Origin: Candidatus Contendobacter odensis Run_B_J11
Lineage (GTDB): Bacteria > Pseudomonadota > Gammaproteobacteria > Competibacterales > Competibacteraceae
NCBI RefSeq assembly: GCF_000531125.1
Contig: NZ_CBTK010000223.1
Span: 1 to 51,504, forward strand
DNA length: 51,504 nucleotides
Reading direction: 5' to 3'
Positions 1-8,178 of the stretch are shown here, one piece after another (within the stretch, counting starts at the first letter, position 1; the number at the start of each line of letters is the position of its first letter). A program made the translations under genes and the position numbers. The notes under the pieces are model-generated. The model was not told the DNA's origin. It ran no database searches and saw only the letters and a list, made by a program, of their open reading frames with translations.

Positions 1-24
1 TAGAAATCGTAAATTTCACCATAG

Positions 25-447
25 ACAATCACATCTTCCTCTGCTGCTATCGCCCGGCCCCAGCGCCGCCCGCCGCCGATTCTGGTCGCAGTCAGCCACA
101 TTGATCAATTACGCCCGCCGCGCCAATGGCAACCGCCCTACGATCTGCTGCATCCACAGGGTTCCGCCAAGGCGACCAACATCCGGGCGGCGGTGGAAGC
201 AGTGGCGGTAGATTTGGCGATGCCGGTGGCGGCAGTCATTCCGGTCTGTCTGGCCGAGGGGCGGATTTACAATGTGAACGATACCCTGTGGGCTGCCATT
301 TTTGCGCAGGAAAGCGCAGCGGATCGGGTGCGCTTTCTGCGCTGTCTGGAAGCGCGCAAGCGAGCGGAAAATTGGACGCTGCTCGGACATCAACTGGCGA
401 ACACGGGACGATTCCTGCTGGATTTGCCGGGGCAACTTCTAAAATGA
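25..447 (+). pseudogene. GTPase, C-terminal fragment (COG3596-like)
   Basis: Reading frame 1 is open from about 25 to the stop at 447, with no start that would give a whole protein. From about 70 the translation reads like the second half of a bacterial G domain: PPILVAVSHID places an [NT]KxD-like G4 motif (SHID) at the end of a buried strand, followed by an RPPRQWQPPYDLL segment and a strand ending in IPVCL where the G5 region is expected. The C-terminus ends in a helical region (FLLDLPGQLLK). P-loop and switch regions are missing because the homologous part starts inside the window. Stops at 1, 10 and 22 in the same frame and the A+T-rich first 45 bases suggest the gene was broken near the window edge. 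Family assignment is from motif and context only. Confidence 0.55.
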
Positions 448-483
448 CCGCAGAAAATCTCGCCGGCCTCATGGGTTATCGCC

Positions 484-1236
484 ATGACTGATCACGATAA
501 AACCCACAACGCGGCGCGATTGCTGGAACAGTTGCAACGCAATCAGGCGTTCCGCAGCAGCGAAACTGGCGGACTGGAGCGGGAATTGAGCCTCCTGCGC
601 CGCTGGCAGTCGGCGCGGCTGGCGCGCACCTATGCGGATCTGCGCCAGAACGCCCGCTATCGGCTGGCGGCAGAGTTCTTTCTGCACGAACTCTACGGCG
701 ATGGGGATCTGGGTCAACGCGAGCAGGATTTGGCTCGCATCGTGCCAATGATGACCCACATTCTGCCGGGAAATGTGCTGTACACCACCGCGCTGGCACT
801 GGAACTCAACGCCCTGTCTCGCGAACTGGATGCTCGACTGACCCGAATTCTGGTCGCGGAATTCGACTTTCGCGACTCGCTGGACGAAGCGACCTATGTC
901 GCTGCCTACCGGCAATGCGCCCGCTACCAGCAGCGCAGTGATCAGATCGAACTGGTTGAACAACTCGGACGGGATTTGCAGAGCATCGTCCCCAGACGCT
1001 TTATTCATACCGCGCTGAAGCTGGCGAAGACGCCGGCGCGATTAGCCGGACTGGTGGAGTTGCACCGATTTTTGAGCGCGGGCTTTGAGGCTTTCCGCTG
1101 CATGGGCGCGGACGCGGAGACCTTTATTACTACCATCACCCGCCGTGAACGCGCCATTCTGGAGCGCATTCGCAGCGGTCATTCCCAGCCGCTGGAATGG
1201 AATGGCGTATCGACTTACCCCGGATCGACCTGCTGA
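484..1236 (+). CDS. conserved hypothetical protein (FFLHELYG motif)
   Basis: A 250-residue, mostly helical, Arg- and Leu-rich soluble protein with no signal peptide or membrane segment. Near residue 65 it carries the string AAEFFLHELYG, which I recognise as a hallmark of a widespread, functionally uncharacterised gammaproteobacterial family. The ATG at 484 lies 36 bases after the GTPase fragment stop, on the same strand, so the two may be cotranscribed. Its last 22 bases overlap the end of the convergent PHA-system gene. No catalytic motif is visible and I do not assign a function. Confidence 0.75.
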   Translation: MTDHDKTHNAARLLEQLQRNQAFRSSETGGLERELSLLRRWQSARLARTYADLRQNARYRLAAEFFLHELYGDGDLGQREQDLARIVPMMTHILPGNVLYTTALALELNALSRELDARLTRILVAEFDFRDSLDEATYVAAYRQCARYQQRSDQIELVEQLGRDLQSIVPRRFIHTALKLAKTPARLAGLVELHRFLSAGFEAFRCMGADAETFITTITRRERAILERIRSGHSQPLEWNGVSTYPGSTC

Positions 1237-1505
1237 AACACCTCGTCCAACTGGCGGTTAATTTCCTGCTCCAGCCAGGTTTTCTGCCACACCAGCAAAA
1301 ATCCCAGCCGCACGTTCACCCGAACCGTACCCGGTTCCAGTTCGATGCAACCGCTCACCCCGGAACGCTCGAAATGCAGCGCATCGTCCTGCCAGTGGTA
1401 GCTGATCTCATAACGGGCGGCAAGTTGGGTGGCGAGCGTTTCCGCCGCCTGTCGCGCCTGGTCGAGCGGGAGAGAATGGGCGCGGTGTATGGCAATATGA
1501 GACAT
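1215..1505 (-). CDS. polyhydroxyalkanoic acid system family protein
   Basis: A 96-residue protein matching the small PHA granule-region family (Pfam PHA_gran_rgn type). Seen in the sequence: N-terminal HIAIHRAHSLPLDQARQAAE, a central YHWQDDALHFERSGVSG, then a hydrophobic strand LGFLLVWQ and a final amphipathic helix. These are the family's typical blocks and the length is normal. Family members are encoded near PHA synthase or phasin genes or alone, and are thought to act at storage granules; the biochemical role is not established. No other PHA gene is in this window. It overlaps the 3' end of the opposite-strand gene by 22 bases. Confidence 0.8.
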   Translation of the reverse strand: MSHIAIHRAHSLPLDQARQAAETLATQLAARYEISYHWQDDALHFERSGVSGCIELEPGTVRVNVRLGFLLVWQKTWLEQEINRQLDEVFQQVDPG

Positions 1506-1525
1506 ATCGTAGTGGCTCCAGAGGT

Positions 1526-2752
1526 TCAGGGCGGCAAATCAGCCAGCGTCCGCGCCAGCCGCAGATACCAGTTGCGCACATCGCGCAGGGTGCCGATGCC
1601 GACGATGTCCATGTGATCCCAGCCGGCCAACACGCCTTGATCATTCCACAATCCGCGTTGTGGCGGATCGCGCCAAGGCACAATCCGGTCAGACGAATTC
1701 AGGGTTGGGCCGGCCATCGAGCGGGTGTTGACCAGACCATCATTCTCCCACCAATCGGCATCAATAGTGACGTGACCGGGTTCATTACGAGAATACGCGC
1801 CGATGAACAGCGCGCTGGTCCAAAGTTGCGGCAGCAGGGTAGGAATCGGCACTTGATGATGGAACGGCCAAATCGGCAGGGTCGCCGAGGTCGCCCAGGA
1901 AAAATAGTACACCTCCGGCTGAGCCGGGAATTTTCCGTTCAATTCCTGGGCGCCGTCAGGACTGAGATCCCACCCGCTGATGTCGCGGGATTGCCAAATC
2001 GGACTGTGTTCAACCCGCGTCAGGTAAGCACTCAACGTCTCGCCAGGCTCGCGCCGCAACCCCCATTGATCCAGCTTAAAATCGTAGGGCAGTTGATCGG
2101 GCTGCACCCCAACCAGGGCGGCGAAGCCGAGCAGGCTGGTGCGAACGAAGGGCAACAACGTATCAATGCCGACGGCGATACTGGTGCCATCGTGCGGCGC
2201 AGCGAGGGTAGTCACGCTGTGAACCCAGGGCTTACCTCCTTGAAACAGCGGCGATAGTTCCCGTGTTGGCGTAGCGGCTTGTTCCACCACCGCGCCTTGT
2301 TCCAGCAAAGCCGTCAGTACCCGCACCGTTTGGCCGCCTTGACTGTGACCGATCAGGTGGATTTTGCGCATCCGGCCGCTGGTGTCCGCCGTACCCCAGT
2401 CCGGGTACAGGCCGGTAAAAGTTCGACCGTAACGGTTGTGACCGTGGGTGGCTGCGTGAACCTGACCGTAATCCACCGTGCCGCCCTTGAGGTAGGCATA
2501 CAACTCGCAGGCGCGATCCCAGTTGCTGGCAAAGGGTCCAACCACGCCGGTGTAGGTGGGGTAGCCCGCCTGATTCAGCGCCTCCTGCAAATCTCCCAGT
2601 CCGCCCCAGTACTTGAAGCCGAGCAATTCCTGCCGCCCCCAGCCCATGAAGCCATGAACCAGCACCAGCGGATAGTTGTTGTCAGCATAAGCAAATGGGG
2701 AAGCCAGCAGCAGCAATAACAGTAAGAGACGCGGCAATTTGGTTAAATGCAT
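1526..2752 (-). CDS. secreted triacylglycerol lipase, family I.5-like
   Basis: An alpha/beta-hydrolase of 408 residues when started at the ATG at 2752. I prefer this start because it puts a classical signal peptide first (MHLTKLPR, an eight-leucine core, cleavage after AYA at residue 23); a further in-frame ATG at 2830 would add 26 non-signal residues. Visible motifs: oxyanion strand LVLVHGFMGWG (about 29-39), nucleophile elbow GHSQGG with Ser137, a WENDGLVN loop suited to the catalytic Asp and a WDHMDIVG segment suited to the catalytic His. The THGHNRYGRT region resembles the zinc-site insertion of thermoalkalophilic Bacillus/Staphylococcus lipases. Likely hydrolyses long-chain acylglycerols outside the cytoplasm. 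No strong ribosome binding site is seen. Confidence 0.82.
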   Translation of the reverse strand: MHLTKLPRLLLLLLLLASPFAYADNNYPLVLVHGFMGWGRQELLGFKYWGGLGDLQEALNQAGYPTYTGVVGPFASNWDRACELYAYLKGGTVDYGQVHAATHGHNRYGRTFTGLYPDWGTADTSGRMRKIHLIGHSQGGQTVRVLTALLEQGAVVEQAATPTRELSPLFQGGKPWVHSVTTLAAPHDGTSIAVGIDTLLPFVRTSLLGFAALVGVQPDQLPYDFKLDQWGLRREPGETLSAYLTRVEHSPIWQSRDISGWDLSPDGAQELNGKFPAQPEVYYFSWATSATLPIWPFHHQVPIPTLLPQLWTSALFIGAYSRNEPGHVTIDADWWENDGLVNTRSMAGPTLNSSDRIVPWRDPPQRGLWNDQGVLAGWDHMDIVGIGTLRDVRNWYLRLARTLADLPP

Positions 2753-2886
2753 GACGGGTACCTGAACCGGTGGCCGAAACAGGGCAAAGTTTAACGCCAC
2801 CCCGTGGAAATGCCTTGCCTGAACCGGCATTACAAGACGCTGTAGCGAAGTGATTCACGGGAGTTGGGGATAAGCGGTGGGCAGTG

Positions 2887-3031
2887 AAAAGCGCCGGAAA
2901 CTGTGGAACGCTAGCCGCTCGATCAACGAGCAGGCACCAGGATTTGAACCCGACCCCGACCGGCCCATCGCAACCCTCCCCGCTTGCTTCGTCCGCTGGG
3001 TTCCTCAACCGCTCAATATCGGCCTCGGCGC
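2887..3031 (-). ncRNA. candidate tRNA-like / Y-RNA-like structured RNA
   Basis: On the minus strand this protein-free stretch folds in nested fashion. Outermost, GCGCCG (3026-3031) pairs with CGGCGC (2891-2896), followed directly by TTTT (2887-2890). Inside, GGAAC (3000-3004) pairs with GTTCC (2905-2909) and the helix can continue outward past an A-A mismatch. Innermost is a T-arm look-alike at 2937-2953, TCGGG-TTCAAAT-CCTGG, flanked by a possible acceptor stem (2981-2987 with 2930-2936, 6 of 7 paired) and a hairpin at 2917-2931. There is no CCA end and no clear anticodon arm. Bacterial Y RNAs (YrlA) have such a tRNA-like module between paired ends and sit opposite rtcR in RNA-repair loci; a fragment of an RtcR-like gene starts at 3062 on the other strand. 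Suggestive only. Confidence 0.35.
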
Positions 3032-3061
3032 AGAACGGATGTCAATGCTGAATGCTCCACC

Positions 3062-3202
3062 ATGAAAAGCAAAATCGTGCCGCTGCAACCCATCTTGGTC
3101 AGTTGGATCGGCCATGCCGATCTGAAAGCAGCCGCTGGCGAGGCCGGCGCGGGTTTAGGCCCCATTGCCCAGGCGGTCGCGTTCAAGGAGTTGGTACTGT
3201 AA
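3062..3202 (+). pseudogene. RtcR/CARF-like sigma-54 regulator, N-terminal fragment
   Basis: ATG at 3062 opens 46 codons: a strand and turn ILVSWIGHADLKAAAGEAG, then GLGPIAQA and FKELVL, ending in a stop supplied by the inserted MITE. The pattern (hydrophobic strand, SWIGHADL, GPIAQAL, F-D/K-ELVLL) is how I remember the N-terminal CARF-like sensor domain of RtcR-type sigma-54 activators. Those proteins continue for about 500 residues with an AAA+ and a DNA-binding domain, none of which is present downstream. The reading frame looks natural right up to the element at about 3196. The fragment is too short to be certain of the family. Confidence 0.45.
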
Positions 3203-3335
3203 ATTTTCCGGTGATGGCGAGGGTTGGTAGCGTCAGGCTAGGGCGTTGACTGAATCCAACCCATTGATCTCAATAGGTGATGTTTATTTTACCTGCCTGC
3301 CCCACAGTTCCGATCACAGGAAAATTTACAGGAGG
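3197..3335. mobile_element. MITE family A, copy 1
   Basis: A 139-bp non-coding element with inverted ends: CTGTAAATTTTCC at 3197 and GGAAAATTTACAGGAGG ending at 3335. The ends and the adjoining GTGATGGCGA are shared with copy 2 at 48630-48771, whose length agrees to within one base, while the interiors have diverged. The right end is complete (ACAGGAGG), but the left end lacks the outer CCTC seen in copy 2 and the flanks show no target duplication. The left flank is an RtcR-like fragment and the right flank a methyltransferase fragment, so this copy probably marks a deletion or recombination junction rather than a clean insertion. Confidence 0.8.
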
Positions 3336-3625
3336 ATATTTTTGGTGGATCTAATACTACTGAATTTACGGCAGAAGCTTTAAATAGAAAATGGCTGACC
3401 TTCGAGTTGAATCAGGAATATCTTGTATCATCTGCATTTCGGTTCCTTGAAGAGCAGAGTATTGAAACCGTCAAGCGGGTAATTGAAAAACTTAAAAATA
3501 ATCATGCTAATTTCTTCATGGATGATGTGACCTGTGAACTAGGGCCAGTAAGAAAGACGAAGTTGAAAAAAGATAAACCGTTAGATCAACGAGCCTTGTT
3601 TCTTTCCCGAGTAGATGCGACATAG
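3336..3625 (+). pseudogene. DNA methyltransferase, C-terminal fragment
   Basis: The frame is open from the edge of the MITE to the stop at 3625, about 96 codons, and begins DIFGGSNTTEFTAEALNRKW. This is methyltransferase motif I (D-x-F-x-GS-TT) with its following helix and the WLTFELNQEYLVSSAFRF block that ends many N4/N6 amino-methyltransferases, where motif I lies after the catalytic DPPY/SPPY. The catalytic half is missing, as expected if the gene was cut by the element at 3335. A TTG at 3407 is the only usable internal start, so no active enzyme is expected. The composition is A+T-rich compared with the neighbours, like other acquired restriction genes. Confidence 0.75.
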
Positions 3626-3663
3626 AAAATGCACTTAGAAAACATCTAACAGAGAAACCAACG

Positions 3664-5214
3664 ATGAACCCCGAACCCTTATTTACAGCCGATCCACTCG
3701 GCATACCCATCCTGAGCCTGCTAATCCTGTTGCCGCTGGTCTGGGCGTTGCTACTGCCGTTCCTGCGTGAAAACCGCACCGTGCGCATCGTGACGCTGGT
3801 TGGAGCTGCTTTGGAATTGGCCTTGTCGCTGGCAATGCTGGCCGCGCTGCGTCCAGAAATTAGCGGGATGCAGTTGGTGGAACGCGCCTCCTGGATTCCC
3901 AGCCTGAATGTTCACTATCTGATCGGGATTGACGGCATCGCTGCCCTATTCCCGCCACTGACCGCGCTGCTGTTTTGCGGCGTCATTTTGGCGTCCTGGA
4001 CCAGCATCCAGTCGATGCCTCGGCTGTATTTCGCGCTGCTGCTGGTGCTGGAAGGCGTTACCATGGGCGTGTTTTGCGCGCTGGATCTGGTGCTGTTTTT
4101 CCTGTTCTGGGAACTGACCCTGGCGCCAATCTACTTTCTGATCAGCCTGTGGGGCATCGGGCCGGAACGGCGTTTCGCCGCGACCAAATATACCTTGTTC
4201 ATGCTGGCCGGCGGGATTCCGCTGCTGTTTGCCCTGATCCTGCTGGCGCTCTATCACGCCGATATTACCGGGAACGGGCTGAGTTTCGATTACCTGACTC
4301 TGCTTGCTCACCCACTGCCCGCTCCGTTGCAGACCGCCGTGTTTCTGCTGCTGTTCTTCGGCTTTGCGGTGAAAGCGCCGCTGTTTCCATTCCATACCTG
4401 GCTGCCAACCGTGCTGCGGGAGGGGCCGGTAGGACTGAGCGCACTGCTAGTGGGCCTCAAACTCGGTGCATTCGGTATTCTACGTTTTGCCTTGCCGCTG
4501 GCACCGACGGCGGCTCGCGAGTATTTCTGGCTGATGGCCGTTCTGGGCGGGTTCGGCGCGATTTACGGGGCGCTGGTGGCGCTGCGGCAGTCCAATCTTC
4601 GCAAGATGCTGGCTTTCTCCAGCGTGAGCCACGTTGGTCTGGTCATCGTCGGCATCGCCGCCATGAATATCCAAGGCGTGCAGGGTGCGATTTTCCAACT
4701 GGTGAATTTTGGAGTGGTCGCGGGCGGTCTGATGCTCCTCACCGGCTTTCTGCACCATCGCTTAGGCTCAACCGATCTGGCGAGCCTGGGCGGACTGGCG
4801 CGCCCGCTGCCGCTGCTGACGGCGTTTTTTCTGCTGCTCGGCATGGCGTCTATCGGCTTACCCGGCACTAACGGTTTTGTCGCCGAATTGCTGATCCTGA
4901 TCGGCATCTTCCAGGTTTCCCCCGGCGTGGCGTTCATCGCGCTGTTCGGCGTCATTCTGAGCGCCGCCTACTTTCTCGGCCTCTTCCAGCGGGCGTTCCT
5001 GGGTCCAGTCACTCAGCCGACGGTCGCCGCCGCTCTTGATCTGCGGCCACGCGAGTTGCTGATTGCAGGCGTCATGGCGGTATTGGTTCTTGCGGGCGGG
5101 CTGTTTCCCAGCCTGGTGCAGGAGGTCACGGCGAGCGCAGCGAACGGTTGGGTTGCACGGATGACCACCACAGGTCTGGATTCCGGCCCATCAACTGCAT
5201 TGCGGGAGCCGTAA
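3664..5214 (+). CDS. NuoM-type proton-translocating antiporter-like subunit
   Basis: A 516-residue membrane protein of the NuoL/M/N - MrpA/D family with about 14 hydrophobic segments. Diagnostic sites are present: the proton-channel glutamate in FFLFWELTLAPIYFL, the broken-helix lysine in FAVKAPLFPFHTWLPTV, and the second lysine in LRKMLAFSSVSHVG. The pattern matches NuoM best. In complex I it pumps protons; here no other nuo genes flank it, so it may be an accessory copy, part of a Mrp-like or inorganic-carbon pump, or an orphan left by the rearrangement just upstream. The ATG at 3664 gives a normal N-terminus. Only 38 bases separate it from the methyltransferase fragment, so its native promoter may have been lost. 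Confidence 0.85.
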   Translation: MNPEPLFTADPLGIPILSLLILLPLVWALLLPFLRENRTVRIVTLVGAALELALSLAMLAALRPEISGMQLVERASWIPSLNVHYLIGIDGIAALFPPLTALLFCGVILASWTSIQSMPRLYFALLLVLEGVTMGVFCALDLVLFFLFWELTLAPIYFLISLWGIGPERRFAATKYTLFMLAGGIPLLFALILLALYHADITGNGLSFDYLTLLAHPLPAPLQTAVFLLLFFGFAVKAPLFPFHTWLPTVLREGPVGLSALLVGLKLGAFGILRFALPLAPTAAREYFWLMAVLGGFGAIYGALVALRQSNLRKMLAFSSVSHVGLVIVGIAAMNIQGVQGAIFQLVNFGVVAGGLMLLTGFLHHRLGSTDLASLGGLARPLPLLTAFFLLLGMASIGLPGTNGFVAELLILIGIFQVSPGVAFIALFGVILSAAYFLGLFQRAFLGPVTQPTVAAALDLRPRELLIAGVMAVLVLAGGLFPSLVQEVTASAANGWVARMTTTGLDSGPSTALREP

Positions 5215-5273
5215 TGCGGTCTTTCCGCCTCTGAGAATTCAGTATCTACTGCTCTAACGGGATGGACTCAAAA

Positions 5274-6215
5274 TCAGGGAGACGTAACGATAGTAACGGG
5301 CCAGAACGAGTAAGTCAGCAGCGCCACCAATCCGGCCAGCAGCGCCGCCAGAATCCAGGGCCGCGCTTGTTGCCACACTGACCGGTCTGGGCCAACGGGC
5401 GCGGGAGCAGTCATAGCAACACTCTGAACGGCTTGCGCCAGTTCCTCGCCACTGGCGAACCGCGCCTCTGGATGCTTGGCCAGCAACCGGTCGAGAACCG
5501 GCTGAAAGCGGCGCAACGGCTCCGGCAAGGTCGGAATCGGCCCCTTGACATGCATCAGCGCAATCTCGAACGCATCGGCGCCCTGATACGGACGGGTTCC
5601 AGTCAGCATCTCGTAAAACACGATGCCCAAGCTGTACAAGTCGCAGCGTGAATCCACCGGCTTACCTAACGCCTGCTCTGGACTCATGTAATTGGGGGTA
5701 CCAAGCCGCCAGCCGGCAGCAGTCAACTGGGTTTTATCCTCCAGATTTTTGGCGATGCCGAAATCCGACAGCACCGCCACCTCCGGATTACGAAACAGGA
5801 TATTGGCCGGCTTGATATCGCGGTGAATGCAATTCTGGCGGTGCGCATAATCCAGCGCCTGCGCGATTTGGCATAGAATGTTAACTGCTTGCTCCGGCGT
5901 CAGACCCGCCTTGATCCGCTCCTTGAGCGTACCGGCTTCCAGATACTCCATCGCGATGTAATAAATATCCTCATTGCTGCCGGCGTCCCAGGTCAGGACG
6001 ATATGCGGGTGGCCGAGCTTGGCGATGATCCGACCCTCTTTGATAAAACGCTTGTGGAAGGTGGGATCGGCCGCCAACTTTGGAGTCAGCACCTTGAGCG
6101 CCACCGGCCGCCCCAGCGATTCCCGGATCGCCAGATAAACGGTGGACATGGCGCCCTTGCCGATGATTTTTTCGATCCGGTAGCCGGGAATCTGGGGCAT
6201 TGCCATCGGTTCCAT
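5274..6215 (-). CDS. membrane-anchored Ser/Thr protein kinase
   Basis: A eukaryotic-like (Hanks) kinase of 313 residues. Seen: glycine-rich loop GKGAMSTVY (19-27), VALK lysine at 41, catalytic loop HRDIKPANIL (131-140), DFG at 151-153, and GTPNYMSPEQ in the activation segment. A single transmembrane helix near residues 287-306 leaves almost nothing outside the membrane, so it has no PASTA or other sensor domain; signals must come from inside or from partner proteins. The start could be the ATG at 6215 or at 6203. It is divergent from the vWA lipoprotein gene across 167 bases, an arrangement that may reflect joint control. Convergent with the nuoM-like gene. Confidence 0.9.
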   Translation of the reverse strand: MEPMAMPQIPGYRIEKIIGKGAMSTVYLAIRESLGRPVALKVLTPKLAADPTFHKRFIKEGRIIAKLGHPHIVLTWDAGSNEDIYYIAMEYLEAGTLKERIKAGLTPEQAVNILCQIAQALDYAHRQNCIHRDIKPANILFRNPEVAVLSDFGIAKNLEDKTQLTAAGWRLGTPNYMSPEQALGKPVDSRCDLYSLGIVFYEMLTGTRPYQGADAFEIALMHVKGPIPTLPEPLRRFQPVLDRLLAKHPEARFASGEELAQAVQSVAMTAPAPVGPDRSVWQQARPWILAALLAGLVALLTYSFWPVTIVTSP

Positions 6216-6382
6216 GGAGATGATTACCTTGCGCGGAGATTCCAGGGTGGAATAGACAGTAAATGATGGGACAGGCTGGGATGAACGGCAAGCCGATCAA
6301 CCTTCTCCCAATTCTTAACCCCATCGCGCGACCAGCAGCGTTTATAACCATGAACTCCTAACTCTTGCTTGTGGAGGATGTG

Positions 6383-8167
6383 ATGAACCCGTCGTTACCG
6401 CTTTGCGCCCTGCTCGTCATCGCCCTGCTCGTGGGCTGCTCGCCCAATGCTGAACCGCCATCCAGCCCGCCCAACACCGGCAAAACCGCCGCCGAATCAT
6501 CGGTCAGACAACACCCAGAGAAAGACACCCAAGTGGCGCAGCCGGTATCGACGCTGCCTCAGTTTTTGGCCTCTGCCGCGCCACCGCCACCCGCACGGGT
6601 TGATGCGAAAGCGAGACCCAACGAGGCCAGGCTGGCGTCCGGCGCCACCACGCCGGCCAGCGTCGTCGCTCAATCCCCGGAATTGGGCGGACTGCGCGCC
6701 GCCAGCGAACCGACCGACCGCGAGAATTACGCCCATCAGGAAGAAAATCCGGTCAAGCGCGCCGCCGAACAGCCGGTTTCGACCTTCAGCATCGACGTAG
6801 ACACCGGTTCCTACGCCAACGTCCGCCGCTTTCTCAATGAAGGCCGGCTGCCACCGCATGACGCAGTGCGGGTTGAGGAGCTAATCAACTATTTCGATTA
6901 CGACTACCCGCTGCCCGAAGGTCGCCAGCCGCCGTTTCGGGTCAGCACCGAACTCGCGCCGACGCCATGGAATCCGAAAACCCTGCTGCTGGCCGTTGGC
7001 ATCAAGGGCTATAACCTGCCGAAAACCCAGTTGCCGCCGGCCAATCTGGTTTTCCTGATCGATGTTTCCGGCTCAATGGAAGCGCCCAACAAACTGGAAC
7101 TGCTCAAGCCGGCGCTGAAACTGCTGACCCGGCAATTGCGCCCGGAAGACAAGGTGGCGATTGCGGTTTACGCCGGTGCGGCGGGCACGGTGCTGGAACC
7201 GACTCCCGGTAATCAGAAGGCGAAAATCGAAGCCGCGCTGAATCGGCTCAGTGCCGGCGGTTCTACCAACGGCGGCGCCGGCATTCAACTGGCCTACAAT
7301 CTGGCTCGCGAAGGTTTCATCGAAGGCGGTGTCAACCGGGTGATTCTGGCTACCGACGGTGATTTCAACGTCGGCACCGTCAACTTCGAGGCGCTGAAGA
7401 ATCTGGTTGAAACCCAGCGTAAAAGCGGCGTCGCCCTGACCACCCTCGGCTTCGGCGCCGGCAATTACAACGACCAGTTGATGGAGCAATTAGCCGACGC
7501 CGGCAACGGCAATTACGCTTACATCGACACCTTGCAGGAAGCCAACAAGGTGCTGGTCGAACAGATGAGCGCGACCCTGCTCACCATCGCCAAGGACGTG
7601 AAAATCCAGATCGAATTCAACCCGGCCCTGGTCGAGGAATACCGGCTGATCGGCTACGAAAACCGGGTGCTGCGGCGCGAAGACTTCGGCAATGATGCAG
7701 TGGACGCCGGCGATATCGGCGCAGGCCATACCGTCACTGCGCTGTACGAAATTGCTCTGAAAGGCGGCGGCGGCAGCCTGACCGAGCCATTGCGCTACGG
7801 TCAACCGGCGGCAGCGGAGACCGCAGATCGCGGCAACGAAATCGCCTTCCTGCGGCTGCGCTACAAACAGCCGGACAGCGATTCCAGCCAGTTGCTGGAA
7901 TGGCCGATCCGCCGCGATCAGGCGGTCAGGGAGACCAAGGACGCCAGCGAGCGGTTTCGCTTCGCAGCGGCGGTCGCCGGCTTTGGTCAGACGCTGCGCG
8001 GCGCCCGTTACACCGGCGGTTTCGGCTATGACGAGGTATTGACACTGGCCCGTAGCGCGCGCGGCGCCGATCCCTTCGGCTACCGGGGCGAATTCCTGAC
8101 CCTGGTTGGGCTGGCGCGGTCGCTCGACCCCGGCAAGCCCGGCGAACAAGGGCAAATGGTGCGTTGA
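6383..8167 (+). CDS. vWA-domain lipoprotein (YfbK-like)
   Basis: 594 residues from the ATG at 6383, chosen over an upstream in-frame start at 6365 because GGAGG sits at 6373-6377 and because it puts a lipoprotein signal (MNPSLPL, hydrophobic core, LLVGC, Cys19) at the N-terminus. A low-complexity Pro/Ala linker leads to a conserved FSIDVDTGSYANVRRFLNEG block, then a von Willebrand A domain with an intact MIDAS site (LIDVSGSM, Asp227) and a TDGDFNVG loop, then a C-terminal domain of the YfbK/DUF3520 kind. Probably a periplasm-facing metal-dependent adhesion or scaffold protein. It is followed by ECF sigma and anti-sigma genes on the same strand, a frequent grouping for this family. Confidence 0.88.
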   Translation: MNPSLPLCALLVIALLVGCSPNAEPPSSPPNTGKTAAESSVRQHPEKDTQVAQPVSTLPQFLASAAPPPPARVDAKARPNEARLASGATTPASVVAQSPELGGLRAASEPTDRENYAHQEENPVKRAAEQPVSTFSIDVDTGSYANVRRFLNEGRLPPHDAVRVEELINYFDYDYPLPEGRQPPFRVSTELAPTPWNPKTLLLAVGIKGYNLPKTQLPPANLVFLIDVSGSMEAPNKLELLKPALKLLTRQLRPEDKVAIAVYAGAAGTVLEPTPGNQKAKIEAALNRLSAGGSTNGGAGIQLAYNLAREGFIEGGVNRVILATDGDFNVGTVNFEALKNLVETQRKSGVALTTLGFGAGNYNDQLMEQLADAGNGNYAYIDTLQEANKVLVEQMSATLLTIAKDVKIQIEFNPALVEEYRLIGYENRVLRREDFGNDAVDAGDIGAGHTVTALYEIALKGGGGSLTEPLRYGQPAAAETADRGNEIAFLRLRYKQPDSDSSQLLEWPIRRDQAVRETKDASERFRFAAAVAGFGQTLRGARYTGGFGYDEVLTLARSARGADPFGYRGEFLTLVGLARSLDPGKPGEQGQMVR

Positions 8168-8178
8168 GAGACCCCGCT

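Noticed and set aside
2917-2987. tRNA gene on the minus strand (TTCAAAT T-loop)
   Set aside because: No convincing D and anticodon arms, one mismatch in the acceptor, two wobble pairs in the T stem and no CCA. Kept only as a tRNA-like structured RNA candidate.
2930-3061. Sigma-54 promoter between the candidate RNA and the RtcR-like fragment
   Set aside because: Searched for GG-N10-GC with TGGCAC/TTGCA-like surroundings on both strands and found no acceptable match.
2877-3065. 62-codon open frame on the plus strand
   Set aside because: No family features and it lies across the pairing region of the candidate RNA; looks like chance.
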